A stretch of 35,778 bases of DNA from Ophiothrix spiculata (GCA_000969725.1 JXSR01S008674.1), one strand, 5' to 3'; positions 10,363 to 21,575 are shown, counted from the stretch's first letter. Notes: a model not told the origin generated them from the letters alone. A program made the numbers and translations.

Positions 10363-11580
10363 TTGAAATCGATGGTAACAACAATTTAAGCAACATTCAA
10401 GCATTTTAGGTGTCATTACCTCTCAATTTGACCGAAAAAGTCGGAGCGAACATTGCGAGTGAATGTCTCTCGGGTAAGCGATTGTCTTTGGACGTCAAGC
10501 CTAAGTTCCCCTTGAATGAAGTTCCATTGAGTCAATGTTTAGTAATTTTTTATATATATATGCTATCTTTCATTAAAACTGAAAAATGAACACATTTGAT
10601 GCGAAAAAAAGATAGATATGATAAATGTTCTTAGGTGATCCATTTGTATCCCATTCAGAAACGCGATTTTGTTCTCTTAACTGATTACACTAATGTACCA
10701 CTGGAGTATTTTATTCTCTAATAAAAATATTTTTAATAAGATCTTCAAATGACAAGTGTCTAATTGGTTCTAAACAGATTGTCAATCAATGCATCAAAAG
10801 CCAAAATAAAAACGACCAAATATTTGTTATCATGGACGAAAATGTGAACATTTTCGTAAGCATTACAACACAGCATTCAATAAATCGCTTTAAAAGCGAG
10901 GTGTAACATTTAAGTGCACATGGGGAGGGATCCATTTGGACCCTGGATTTCGGTGGGGTTTTTTTTCGCGCGTACAGCGGAACATGCCTTATTTTTCCTT
11001 ATTTTAAATGACGATAATATTATTATGTTACGCAGTACCAAATATATATTCTAAATATATATTAGTCAAAGGCACTCCCTTATATGCTTAAAATTTCAAT
11101 TTCATTGTTTTTTTCAAGCTGAGATAGCTTTCACATGAAAGCTTGGTCGAAAGTAGGATATTGCTGACAAGGCCAAATATCAAGCCAATCAGTGGTGCGA
11201 CTAAGAATGTGTCACCTGAATGATCAAGTCCTTTAAACACACACTTTTGATTATGTGTAATTAGTGTATGAGTGGTATTGTGAGCAATGATAAACTATTG
11301 GGTAACTAATGGTCTGGAAAATACAATAGCTGTGAATTGCTAACACAATACTAGTGTCTTTAAAAATAGTCCATAATTAAGAAATTTTAATTTTAACTGA
11401 TTTGTTGATTTATTTCCAGACAAAATATTTCAGAGGTTATCTATAACCATATTTTGCATACATTTATGATGATAATTTGGTGCTTGATCTTGAATTTTCT
11501 GTTAAATTAGCAAAAATGCCAAAATGGTTTCCAAGTCAAAACACAATTAAACAGTAATTACGTCGTAACTTCAAAAGAAT

Positions 11581-11890
11581 GAAGTACTGTATTTCAAAAA
11601 TCTGTCTAACAGCTTTTTGAAACATGTTTTTTCTGTATTGTTAATAACAAAATTAGAAAAATTAATAAAAATCTGAAGAAAATATAGGCAATTCAAAAAA
11701 TTGTGATTTTTGCACATTTTTGGGTAAAAAAGGAGAAGTACGCAAAATAATCAAAATCTGTCTAACAGAAATTTTCACCATGTAGTAACACACTGTCAGA
11801 ATGCAAAATTTCCAAATTAACGTCAAAATTGTAAAAAACATAGGTATTTATAGATTTTCCTAGTTTTTGTTTCAAATATTCTGATTATAT
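11581..11890. repeat. Diverged tandem repeat, ~154-bp period
   Basis: GAAGTAC at 11581 and 11735 each lead to AAAATCTGTCTAACAG and then similar A-rich sequence ending in ATAGG. Two units are visible, substantially diverged. Confidence 0.4.
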
Positions 11891-12056
11891 TTAAATGATG
11901 ATATTCAAAATTAAATTTCATACATAATTTACATCTTCTTAGTGTAATGTTGAAAACATTAGGCAAGAAAAAGAGTTTCATTGAAATACAAACAAGTAGT
12001 TAATATTTTAGCATTGACCAGTAGGTTAGGAAAGATAAGGCCTGTTCCACTGTAGC

Positions 12057-12352
12057 GCAAAAACGCAACGTAGCCCAATAAAACCGTTTATTTAATTGAA
12101 TACCAGAATGCAAAACTGACCCAAGTCCACTTAAAAAAATGGGTTATACACAGCAGAAACTATCTTATAGCTAAGGACTNNNNNNNNNNNNNNNNNNNNN
12201 NNNNNNNNNNNNNNNNNNNNNNNNNNNNNGCAAAAACGCAACATAGCCCAATAAAACCGTTTATTTAATTGAATACCAGAATGCAAAACTGACCCAAGTC
12301 CACTTAAAAAAATGGGTTATACACAGCAGAAACTATCTTATAGCTAAGGACT
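12057..12352. repeat. 123-bp direct repeat on both sides of an assembly gap
   Basis: The 123 bp before the N run (12057-12179) and after it (12230-12352) are identical except for one base (ACGTAG versus ACATAG). This pattern is typical of unmerged contig ends from one locus, so the duplication is probably an assembly artefact. Confidence 0.85.
12180..12229. other. Assembly gap (50 N)
   Basis: Exactly 50 N. A round number suggests a placeholder rather than a measured size. Confidence 0.98.
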
Positions 12353-12955
12353 AAAATGAATCTGCACCGCAAGTGCCCCAAAAAGTCCTTTATGTATTCA
12401 AAATTTGTCAACATCCATGAACTTGTGTCAGCTATACATACTGTTCTCGGCCAAATTTCCTTTTGAAATCGGAATACGATTGGTGTCATTTGTAAGTTAT
12501 GTCTATATTGCATAGAAAACATGCAAGAAATGAAAATCGGTAGTCTCATTTTGTGGTCGAAAAACCAATTTAAGGAAAAGTTCTGCAGAAAATATGCGAA
12601 AGTTATATGTTTCCGACTGTTTTTTTTTTCACTGAAATTTGGTCCAGACAAGCAGAGCATAAGCACAGATGCATTACTGTTCAAAATATTAGATCTAGAT
12701 GGAAATTTTATATAAAAAGCACATATGAATGCAAGACTGACCCAAGATCACTGTCTAAAATGACCCCCTGCAAAGCAATTCAAGCACAAATACTATAGAA
12801 AATCATGTTTCATATGGCAATTGGATTCATTGACCTACCCTGCGAGCCAAATTGGCATAACTTAAACATTAGACACACTGTGAAGTTTTTATCGTTTTTC
12901 TTAAAAACTATTCCAGTGGATTTGGGTCACTTTTGCATTCGATATTTAATTGTCC
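12264..12955. mobile_element. MITE with TGACCCAAGTCCAC inverted termini
   Basis: The left end (AATTGAATA, then GAATGCAAAACTGACCC and AAGTCCACT) is matched in inverse near 12913-12951, where GTGGATTTGGGTCAC is followed by TTTTGCATTC. The arms are about 40 bp. An internal copy of the motif at 12736-12751 suggests a composite or nested structure. Open frames of 60-126 codons within it overlap each other on both strands and are not called. The same terminal motif bounds the 180-bp elements at 14161 and 22432. Confidence 0.6.
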
Positions 12956-13593
12956 AGATAGTAGTCGCGCATGTTTTATTGCAATAGAATTCAAATCAGT
13001 CGCGTCGTTCTTGAGATAATTATCATAAGCTGGTAAACTAATTTTGTCAAAAAAGACAAAACGAAACAACTTTTTAAAATTTTCATTTCAGCAATGCTTT
13101 TGTCATTATAGTCTGCTATCATGAGCCAAATTTCATTGAAAAAATTCTTTTGGAAAGCAGATTTCAAATTTTTGCCTGGAAAATGTTCGGAAAAAATGAA
13201 AAGTTGAAATGAATTAGTTATGCGGCCGCCATTTTGAAACATATTTTTTGTTGCATATTAAATGTATTGAGATGTTGTGTTATTGAGTACAGTTTTAAAG
13301 ATAAATAATGTAGAGAACATTGTTTTTGAAGCGATCAAAATCCACGGTCCATATGGACCCCCCACCCCCCATTTTTACACTAACGGGATTCTAAAACACC
13401 TTATTCACTGAAATGTTAACATTTATTTTACGAAGAGAACCCGTAACTTTTACCTTGATAGTCTCGAACAGAGTGGTCTCGAACATTCAATTATAAGTTT
13501 TTAACTAATATAAATCACCGAGTAGGTTACAAATGAATTGGCTTTGCTTTTTGTATTAAAATATTAAATAACAAGCCTAATCAATTAAAAGCA

Positions 13594-13715
13594 TTTAGAT
13601 CTACGTTATATGAATACCGAGTACAATAAGTTAAAATTGTTTTAGATCTACGTACTAGAAATATTGAGTACAATCAGTTAAATGGTTTTATATAGATCCA
13701 CATAACAAGTAGAGT
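13594..13715. repeat. Three tandem ~47-50-bp units (unit A)
   Basis: TTTAGATCTACG at 13594 and 13641 and the variant TATAGATCCAC at 13691 each start a unit containing GAGTAC. The same array is in unit B at about 21576-21697. Confidence 0.6.
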
Positions 13716-14160
13716 ACTTATGGTTTGATTTCCCGTGGCATTACTCATGGGTATATAGCTAATATATTAAATACAATATTACGATATTTGTTGTAATTCA
13801 ATTTTTAAAACCAAAGGAAGTTTCACATAAAATAATATCTTTAAAATACACATTACTAATACTTTTATGTAATTGTATCGGACAATTTGTAAATTGTCGA
13901 AAAAAGGGAAAAGCGACAAAAAGAGACAAAAGGGAAGACATTGAGAATAACAGTTTTAATTTTTTTCGCACATATTGTTTTGTTGTTTTTTTTGGAGGGG
14001 AGGCAATATCCAGTTACATCATCTAAAGCGTGATATTAATTTTCGATATTCAAATGATTATTATTGTGATTGAATGAGTCCCATTTTTTGTATTACATTT
14101 ATGTAAGATGTATCACCTTTGAGATTGTATCACGATGTATTGTTGATGAAATAAATGCAT

Positions 14161-14340
14161 ATATAGGAAAACCATACTGACCCAAGTCCACGCTGCCTTT
14201 CCCATACAAAAGGAAGTGATGATCAATGCCCAATATTTTTTTTTGAATGGCAATTATTATAGTCATCATCAGGACAATATACTTTCTTCTACTGCCTCAG
14301 TAGAGAAGCATGGACTTGGGTCAGTTTAGTATTCCTATAT
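14161..14340. mobile_element. 180-bp MITE with ATATAGGAA...ACTGACCCAAGTCCA ends (unit A)
   Basis: ATATAGGAA (14161) and TTCCTATAT (to 14340) bound the element; just inside lie ACTGACCCAAGTCCAC (14176-14191) and its inverse TGGACTTGGGTCAGT (14311-14325). The inverted ends are about 35 bp. The B copy at 22432-22611 is the same length. It shares the inner motif with the larger element at 12264-12955 but not the extreme end. Confidence 0.75.
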
Positions 14341-14357
14341 TCAAATACAAGTTATAT

Positions 14358-14460
14358 CAGTAACCGCTACTTAAATACTTTGTCATGCCTCAAATATATT
14401 TTGTAAACCAGACCATTTAACATTAGTGTAATATATCTGATCTGAAAGAGTAGCTCTTAT
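14358..14460. repeat. ~105-bp repeat R3, copy 1 (contains candidate exon on minus strand)
   Basis: CTACTTAAATACTTTGTCATGCCTC-type sequence followed by ACATTAGTGTAAT. Other copies are at about 19684, 22629, 27004 and 34425. The minus strand holds a splice-acceptor-like CTCTTTCAG followed by a short open frame (14383-14441); see the separate entry. Confidence 0.6.
14383..14441 (-). CDS. Candidate short terminal exon (R3 copy 1)
   Basis: On the minus strand CTACTCTTTCAG is followed by 2 bases completing a codon and then 18 codons to TGA: QIYYTNVKWSGLQNIFEA. Related peptides come from the other copies (QIHYTNVKWSGLQNIFEA at 22654-22712; KFHYTNVKYSGLQYVFEA at 19711-19770; KFHYTNVKQSCSLNVFEA near 34430). 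Amino-acid substitutions are largely conservative, which hints at coding ancestry of a C-terminal tail with a Y-x-N motif. It is very short, no upstream exons were identified, and one copy (27032-27091) has an internal stop. It may equally be a non-coding repeat. Confidence 0.25.
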
Positions 14461-14465
14461 GCCAT

Positions 14466-15400
14466 ATGTCAAATTTGCCTGCTCTTAGTAGATATATAGA
14501 ACAACAGACAGATCAAATTCATGTGTAATTCATGAGCATCTTCTATTGCATGACTTGTTTCTGTATCTAACTTTTCTGTTCAAATTCTGTTATTGCTTCG
14601 TTTGTTATATGATTCACAATATACACAGATATTTTTAAATTGTAAACTATTTATCCCGCATCACGAGAATAACATTTTCGCAATTTTCAAAAAAAAAAAG
14701 CATCCTTACCGTAAGTATAATAAACTATTGACATGAATTTTAAACTTGGAAACCACACAACGTAAATGACGTAAACTAATAACTTTGCAATATTATTTTT
14801 AACTTGCGTAAACTTTAAGGGAGTGTTAAAGCAATGAGAAATAGTTTAGTAATTAGAATGCATTTAAGCTCTTTATGCTCTTTAGTTCTTAGAATAAGTG
14901 TTTGTACTATAATAATCAACTTGTTATTGACATTCACTTTCGTAGCACTTCATCCCACACAAGGCAATTAAGCGCTAAGAATAAAATAATATATAGCGAG
15001 TGAGTTTAATCGCAAGGATGGCATAACAGAACTGTAATACTACAGTGTTGATTTGATACATGTATGCTAATTGAAACGAAACAGACATTCAGCGAACAAA
15101 TATCAAGTTACCAGTTGTCATTAATAAAAAAAAATAAGGAAATTGTCTTATTATGGCCCTTATGTATGTTAAGTTATAGGACTCACTTGTTTTAACTTTA
15201 TAGCAATAATACAATTTAAAACCGATTGGTTTGAAAGTCTATATAATGGCGGTACGATTACTGTGGTATTTACATGAAGATTTTTTTGATGTACATTAAT
15301 CTTAAAATTTAAATAAAGAGTAAAGTGGTTCATCAATAAGCATGCAACAACAACAAAAACCTCTCTTGTACATTGTACTTTTGGGTTCCTACGATTGTGA
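14466..15400. other. No gene recognised (unit A)
   Basis: AT-rich and collinear with unit B 22738-23930 apart from the 235-bp MITE in B. The uninterrupted target site corresponding to that MITE is the TA at 14712-14713. Confidence 0.5.
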
Positions 15401-15419
15401 GATTCCGTTTTAATTTAGT

Positions 15420-15610
15420 CATAAGACTCGTTTTCGATAACTTGACAGCGTAATAATCAAAACGGATATTAAAGTAATGGATGTGACGGAGCAGAAAGAC
15501 TTTATACGTCCTAATAGATTCAAACGGAATTTTACGGGTTCGCTAGATAAATTGACACATTTCAATCAAACAATTTCCTTCTGCCCGCCATTTAAAACAA
15601 TCAAACGACC
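15420..15610. repeat. Old repeat R4, unit A copy
   Basis: GATAAATTGACACATTTCAATCAAAC and flanks (15545-15575) resemble the 4.7-kb copy; GACAGCGTAATAATC near 15444 corresponds to GACAGCGCGACACTC there. The unit B equivalent is at 23950-24125. The 73-codon plus-strand frame across it is not maintained in B and is not called. Confidence 0.4.
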
Positions 15611-15634
15611 GCATTCAATGTCTATATTTACAAC

Positions 15635-16345
15635 TAGGAATACATTGACTTTGTTTCAGTATGTTTCTTTCGGCTTTTATATCAAATTCATGTGGTAGCT
15701 TCGTTTAATTCAGATTGTCAGTTTGTAAAATATTCTATCAGGAAAAATCATGCCATTTACTAAAAAAACAGATACCCATTAGAGTAATGATAAAAAATAA
15801 AGTAGCGAACGTAAACAGATAACATAGAAAACCAAAATGTCTTTAATTTTCTTTTCTTAAGAAATCACTTATTGAAAATACCATTGGCCATATACAGAGT
15901 GTCCGAAAAACAGACTTTGAACAAGGCAATCATATTAAAAATTTATGCTTAATATCTTAAATCAACGAGACCATTTTTTTTTCAACAAAAGATGCGCAAC
16001 TAATTTCTTGACATAAATTACATAAACGGCTTTATTACCCCCTTGGGGCATCGTAAAGTATCTATAGGTTGTGTATAACCTATATAAAAACGTAAACTGA
16101 ATTTTTGCTAATGTATGCTAATATAAACGTCATTTTGGTTTCATCACCCATTGAACATTAATCATAACGCTGAGTTTATAAGATTTTGGACTGATTTACG
16201 TTATAATTATAGTGATCAAAATATGTCTAAAACATACAGAAACCATAATTCAACCTGACGAAGCTAAAAATATTGCAGTAAAGTATTATAATTGATACGT
16301 TCGTTAAGGAGGCACTTTGCATGTCACAACTCCTGAGAGTACAAC
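15635..16345. mobile_element. Unit A-specific ~710-bp insertion with 5-bp direct repeats
   Basis: ACAAC occurs at 15630-15634 and again at 16341-16345; unit B has ACAAC once at the corresponding place (near 24160). This fits an insertion with a 5-bp target duplication, or a deletion in B through short homology. Inside, TA followed by CAGAGTGTCCGAAAAAC at 15893 resembles a mariner-type terminus, but no matching right end was found. No transposase frame. Confidence 0.5.
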
Positions 16346-16468
16346 AATAACTAAGTTAAGCGAGTTTTTAAACATATCAATAATTGCACGTGCCTGTGCA
16401 TCTGAGCTGTTCATTATTTGCACTTCACTCCCATCCACAACCTATATACTTGAATCAAATCACACATG

Positions 16469-16675
16469 CTAATGTTGCCTCCCTTGGTAACATGAAGAAA
16501 TATTGATGAGGTACACTACTTTTAATGGGGAAAACAGTATCAGCAATCTATACAATTGCTTACCAAATATAAGTTCAGGTATTGATATTTTGACGTAAAT
16601 GGTAAAATGTTTAAATATCTCGAGACTGGGTGGAATAGATTGGGCAAATATGAAACAACATACGTTCAACACCAA
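16469..16675 (-). other. Open frame of 68 codons kept in both duplicated units, coding status doubtful
   Basis: The minus-strand frame, ending in NISSCYQGRQH, is also open in unit B at 24298-24501 with few changes. The surrounding non-coding DNA is equally similar between the units, so preservation of the frame is not evidence of selection. No domain is recognised; the middle is hydrophobic. Confidence 0.15.
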
Positions 16676-16711
16676 AACCGACTTGGAATGAAATTATTCA
16701 AGGCAGATGTT

Positions 16712-16800
16712 TAACCCTCGTCTACTTAAGCTATTTTTCCAACACGTCTACAAAAGGGGCTATAACCCTCGTCTTCCTGAGCCCTTTTTTGTAGCACATG
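16712..16800. repeat. R1-family outer terminal repeats, tandem (unit A)
   Basis: TTTAACCCTCGTCTACTTAAG is followed about 50 bp on by TATAACCCTCGTCTTCCTGAG. The first resembles, in inverse, the sequence next to the piggyBac-like copy at 1980-2017. Unit B has the same pair at about 24523-24611. Confidence 0.4.
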
Positions 16801-17360
16801 ATGAAAAAAATGACGTGATAATTTCATATCACGCAGGACAATATACTTATTGGTAGCAAAACCAGGTTCATAGAGAATTCGATTTTTATATAAAAACGTC
16901 ATACATAATGATTTTGGGGGAAATTGCCAACGAATTAAAATTTTGCCAAGTTTTTTATCGGATTTTCATCGGTTGTTTTGCTAATAAATATTAAATGATA
17001 ATTCTGACATGTCCAGTAAGTTTGATCATCATAGCATGCAGATTTTTTTCAAAAGCAGACGTGGGATAAGGAATAAAGTATTCATTCTGATTACATGTGC
17101 CAGGAGAAAATCGTTTTTATTACATAGCGCCACTTTTTTACTCTTGAAAGAAATATGATATTTACATTTATTTTTAAAACCTTTGAAAAGTACTTTTCTT
17201 GAAATAATAATAACGATCAATGGGGGCACATTTTTTCAATCTCTATTTACAAATCCAGAGTATTAAATAAATGTTAGAAATAAAAAGCACTATTAAATTC
17301 CTACTCGTTCTTTTATTAAATCTCATGACATCATATATTGCATTATTATTAATTTACTTG

Positions 17361-17820
17361 ACCGTCGTTTACCAAGGGTTCAACCCCTAAGGTTTTTTCC
17401 TCGCTACATTTAAAATGCAAAAGCAACTGACCCTACGCATGTTGATAATCTCTGTTACGTCACTTGATGAGAAAATTAGGCGTGTGTCACCTAAGATAGG
17501 GTTAAGGTAAGCAGTAACAATTGGGGTGTAGGTGTTGTTGAAGGCCCCGTCGGAAAATTTAAAGCCGCCGTTTTGATAAATATAATGTCCCTTCTTTATT
17601 AGCAAAAATATCCGACGAAAATCCGTTGTTTAGAACTTATATAGCAAAAGTTTCATATTGTGGTCTTTTGATTTTTGTGATCTTAGTATCGTTGGATAAG
17701 GAAGGACATAACCTATCCATTTATAGCGGAAATAAGTTTGGGTTCCGTTACAAAAAAAAAAATCGAGCGGGGTTGCAACAATCCCCTCCTTGGGTAACAG
17801 CCTTGGTAGACAATGATTAA
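17361..17820. mobile_element. Repeat R1 copy 2 (unit A)
   Basis: The body matches 1370-1973 in the same orientation, including GCAAAAGCAAC, GGGGTGTAG and CTTAGTATCGTTGG. Its ends, CGTCGTTTACCAAGGGTT and CCTTGGTAGACAATGATTAA, are imperfect inverted repeats. The 72-codon minus-strand frame (17387-17605) is a by-product of this repeat; it is open in A and B but broken in copy 1. Confidence 0.55.
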
Positions 17821-17826
17821 TAGTAA

Positions 17827-18260
17827 ATTACCGTTTCGTGCATGATTTGTGTGTTGCACCCATAGGACATATTTTACAGTTCGAATTAATAGCCAAGTAT
17901 TTTGAAAACACCCGATTTGCTGTTAAGCAAAAAGGGAATTTAAACGAAATGGCGATAACTGAAACAGTCTTTAGAATAAAAACAGAAATGTATTTGCTGA
18001 CCGAGATGTCATGATGCGAATTAATGAAATAAAAGAGAAACACACTACGTGTCACGGACATTTCTTCGTAGTTCATTGCTTTCATTGGTGTATGTAAAAT
18101 CCTTGGTTCACTGTTTTGTATTTAACAAGTGTTTCTTGATTATTGCTTTGCTTTGTATTTATATACATGTAGCATATGTGTCCGTCAAACTTTGTTTTAC
18201 AAGTGAAATGCATGCAAAGGTTGCAATTCTGCATATTTGTGCTTGCTTGTCCTGCAAAGT
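17827..18260. other. Unit A-specific part, no gene recognised
   Basis: This stretch and the preceding ~100 bp are absent from unit B, where R1 joins directly to the sequence corresponding to A 18260. Overlapping frames on both strands have no recognisable domain. Confidence 0.45.
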
Positions 18261-18284
18261 TTCATTTCGAGAATTATTATCCAG

Positions 18285-18373
18285 AGAATGAAAAATATAT
18301 ATTTGTTCTGAGGACTAAGGGACCGCATTTACAGCTGGTTCAAGTAAAATGGTCACATATGAATAAAGAGTAG
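18285..18373 (+). pseudogene. Frameshifted counterpart of the candidate exon at 25608-25744
   Basis: After TTATTATCCAG the frame reads NEKYIFVLRTKGPHLQLVQV and on to MNKE, then stops. Unit B continues 14 more residues in the equivalent frame because A carries two extra bases (GAATAAAGAG versus GAATAGAG). Either A is broken or the B extension is chance. Confidence 0.25.
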
Positions 18374-19683
18374 ATCACTCGACCAAGGCACAGGACACAT
18401 CAAATTCTAAGCATCAACTATGATACCGGGTTACTTCGAGCATTATAAGAAAAAAATGAAAGGTTAAAAATGTAATGTGTAGAGTAAGCCAATTATGTGG
18501 TTAAAATACAAAACAATATCTAGGCCCGTGAAAATACATCTAATACAAAACAGAAACATTACAGACTCATTTACTTCAGGTGTCATTGTTTCCTCAGTGT
18601 GAACTACTTATCTCAAAGTATGGTACGTCGAAACAGGAAATGGTGTTGTTTACTCTATAATTTCTTTCTTTTATTTTATTATTTTTTGTGACTATAATTA
18701 TTTGACTATGCATTGATATTCTTTTTATTTTCCTCTTTTTTTTTCGTATCAAGATCACTACCAGTGATCATCTTCGCCATATCGGTCATTCAAAGCACGT
18801 TACTCTACTAAAGTCAAATCTTTCTCATGTAAAAATGTCAAACGCCTGACCATACGTGGATTGAATGCACTCTTCAAAAGTAAAACGTATAGTAATTTTA
18901 ATAGAACTAAATCTCTTTGAAAGCAACCGGTTTACTGAGTCATTATTTCATATAGACTTATTATGATGTGATTTCGATATCATATGTATGATGTCCAATG
19001 TTCTATTGCGTTTTGATTGCTTTGTTTGTTTTTAGAAGTTCATTAACGTTGCACTTAGTCCTATCTTTCAAGTATGCATTGTGAAGTGTTGAACCCATTT
19101 ATTATTTGAGAATTTCAAATGTACATCTATACGTACAATTTTTTATTCTATCATTGCTTTTTACTGATTACTACAGTGTATAATACTAACATGCAATCAC
19201 TTAACCGTGAATAATGGCACTTCCCGGCAAAGTTGACCTTCAAAACGTTTGATTTAGGTAAACATTTGTGCATGAAAGCGTTTTATATAAAAAAGAACAT
19301 GAAATTTGACTTTTTCACCCTATTTTCACTTTAGATGTCATTTACTCAAAATGTATATTTGCGACTTTCCTCTCATTTATATATATTAGCTCTAAAGGGT
19401 ATTTCCTGTAACCGTTATGCAACGTGCTTTTATATTATAGCCGATGGATTCCCTGGCGTCAATAGCAGTATAATAATTTGACAAGGTTTATCTCATTAGA
19501 AAAACAAAAAGTTGAACAGCGAAGAAAGACGAGTTTTCTACATATAATTAATTCGATTACTAGAAATGACTTGTCCGTTCCAATATTCCCTTTAAGACAT
19601 TGTTTATATACTGGTGTAATAATGATAACAATCAAGCAAGCTATCTAGTAGATGCACAATAAGCAGCAGCAGTCATATCGCTC
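18374..19683. other. No gene recognised (unit A)
   Basis: AT-rich DNA collinear with unit B 25745-27003. A short palindrome GATCACTACCAGTGATC lies near 18752. Nothing else stands out. Confidence 0.5.
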
Positions 19684-19790
19684 ACCAGTAATGGCTACTT
19701 AAACACTATGTCATGCCTCGAAGACATATTGTAGACCAGAATATTTTACATTGGTGTAATGGAATTTCATCTGAAGGAGTTACCTATACG
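19684..19790. repeat. Repeat R3, copy 2
   Basis: GGCTACTTAAACACTATGTC, ATGCCTC and ACATTGGTGTAATGG in the same order as the 14.36-kb copy; also present at 27004-27110 in unit B. Confidence 0.6.
19711..19770 (-). CDS. Candidate short terminal exon (R3 copy 2)
   Basis: AACTCCTTCAG on the minus strand is followed by MKFHYTNVKYSGLQYVFEA and TGA. The peptide parallels the 14383-14441 frame but begins in a different phase. In unit B the same segment (27032-27091) has a stop within it (TAT to TAG), so at least that copy is not functional in this frame. No gene family recognised. Confidence 0.2.
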   Translation of the reverse strand: MKFHYTNVKYSGLQYVFEA

Positions 19791-20779
19791 CCTTTTACTG
19801 AATTAGCTTCTTCCAAGTAGATAAATAAAACAGTGGACATATTAACAACAAGAGTAAATCCTGATCCTTATTATTTAGTTTCCTTTGTAGCAAATCTCGC
19901 CACCAAGTTTTTGCGTTTTTAGTTGCGAGATCGAGAAAAAATAATGCAATATCATGCACGTAATGTCCAAAATCGGCCATTACGTTGTTGGAACAACGGC
20001 ATAAATGATTACCTTCCCGTAGACTGCAGTATTCTTAGACGTCAGAACAGAATTTTTGAGAGATATATATCCTAGTACTTTAAGACTTCCCATAAGTTTT
20101 GAATACAGATCAAAGGAACACCATTATTCCTGAAATTATCATCTTTAAAACTCAAGGTTTATCAATTGAGCTGAAAACATAAATTTCAATTTGAATATTG
20201 ACCATAATAACCTTTGAATATAAAACCGAACTGTGTATAAAAACTGCGAAAGGATTATTTCTACAAAATTATTATATATTATCGAGTCCTTAATGCAATT
20301 GTTTATGCTTACTTTTTAAGAAATGAGCAATGTTTTAACATATTTAAACATTTATAAGATCTTAATTATAGTTGGAATCGTAAAAGTAGGACATATTTTT
20401 TAGTGGAGCACCAAGTTCCTTCATTTAATATAGGTCGTACACCATGTTCTATTTAAGATTCCATCAAAGAATTAATCAAGGTTTTAACAAAGAATACATC
20501 TACCCTTCAGGTTTTTTTCTAAATAATTATACTCAATGTGTGAAAGAAGCCGGAGAAAGAAGTAGTTTACAAGTATAAGTGTGACAGAAGTAGTTCACCG
20601 TTGATGTAGAACATGGAATGTCCAATTCAAAAAAGCAACTAGACCGGCAAATATGTAGAGCATACGGCAACCCTTTTATTTGTTTAGTCGTACCATTATT
20701 TAAGCTGTAAGGTAATCCTTACACCATTTTACGACTTCATTTAGAGCTATTTAGTCTTCATGCTGTTTATTCAGATACC
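19791..20779. other. No gene recognised (unit A)
   Basis: AT-rich, collinear with B 27111-28667 apart from the B-specific 27284-27813 segment. Around 20024-20112 the minus strand has an acceptor-like TTTCAG and a donor-like GGGAAG|GTAATC, but stops occur in every frame between them. Confidence 0.45.
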
Positions 20780-20880
20780 CTATCTATCTAGATCAAAGTG
20801 CCATGAGTTGACAGAGTTGCTCTCAGTCAGACTGCGATGTGCACGCGTTATATCGTCGTTGATATAGCATACTATCGTAT
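20780..20880 (-). CDS. Candidate terminal exon, conserved between units A and B
   Basis: On the minus strand an acceptor-like CGTCATTTTTACAG precedes 2 bases and 33 codons ending in TAG; the peptide begins TIVCYINDDITRAHRSLTES and ends HFDLDR. Unit B (28668-28768) keeps the same acceptor (TTTTTGCAG), frame and stop with a single base change (D to N). Just upstream the units differ by indels that break the longer frame in B. The contrast suggests the 101 bp is an exon, but it is short and the upstream exons are unknown. No family recognised. In unit A the open frame runs unbroken to 21088. Confidence 0.35.
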
Positions 20881-20996
20881 CTGTAAAAATGACGTTTTGG
20901 GAATTTTGAAAATTTAAAGTTTTAGTAAACCTGTAAAATTTATTGTCCTTTTTTTTTTCATCACAATCAATAACATCATTGATAACTTTGTAAAAC

Positions 20997-21082
20997 AAAT
21001 CTGTTGCACCAAAACATGCGCGACTAATAGTAATAACTATCTGGACAATTAAATATCGAATGCAAAAGTGACCAAAATCCAC
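20997..21082. repeat. Inverted copy of 12916-12990 between units A and B
   Basis: Reverse complement of the MITE end at 12916-12990, including GGACAATTAAATAT and GAATGCAAAAGTGACC, with one roughly 10-bp indel. Unit A is therefore flanked by the same sequence in opposite orientations. Confidence 0.75.
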
Positions 21083-21575
21083 TGTCATTATATTCTGCTA
21101 TTATGAGCCAAATTTCATTGAAAAAAAATCTTTTGGAAAGCAGATTTCAAATTTTTGCCTGGAAAATTTTCGGTAAAAATGAAAAGTTGACATGAATTTG
21201 TTATGCGGCCGCCATTTTGAAACAGATTTTGTGTTGCATATTAATTGTATTGAAATGGTGTGTTATTGAGTATAGTTTTAAAGATAAATAATGTAGAGAA
21301 CATTGTTTTTGAAGCGATCAAAATCCACGGTCCATATGGACTCCCCACCCCCCATTTTTACACTAACGGGATTCTAAAACACCTTATTCACTGAAATGTT
21401 AACATTTATTTTACGAAGAGAACCCGTAACTTTTACCTTGATAGTCTCGAACAGAGTGGTCTCGAACATTCAATTATAAGTTTTTAACTAATATAAATCA
21501 CCGAGTAGGTTACAAATGAATTGGCTTTGCTTTTTGTATTAAAATATTAAATAACAAGCCTAATCAATTTAATGC

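Larger units (their letters stand above)
10914..13380. mobile_element. ~2.5-kb segment bounded by inverted repeats
   Basis: GTGCACA followed by TGGGGAGGGATCCATTTGG and ACCCTGGATTT (10914-10950) is matched in reverse complement by 13337-13380. The arms align over about 35 bp with small gaps. The interior holds diverged tandem repeats, a nested MITE and an assembly gap, and no transposase frame. The right arm is also present in unit B near 21319-21362, but the left arm is not. Confidence 0.45.
13101..20996. repeat. Large tandem duplication, unit A
   Basis: Aligns collinearly, by eye at well over 90% identity, with unit B (21083-28885) and in the same orientation. The units differ by several blocks: A has 15635-16345 and about 17727-18260 that B lacks; B has 22985-23219 and 27284-27813 that A lacks; the segments at A 13757-14058 and B 21741-22331 differ. 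Either a true segmental duplication or two haplotypes laid end to end. Confidence 0.9.

Noticed and set aside
12304..12684. 126-codon minus-strand open frame near the first gap
   Set aside because: Lies inside a MITE, overlaps two plus-strand frames and includes the duplicated gap flank.
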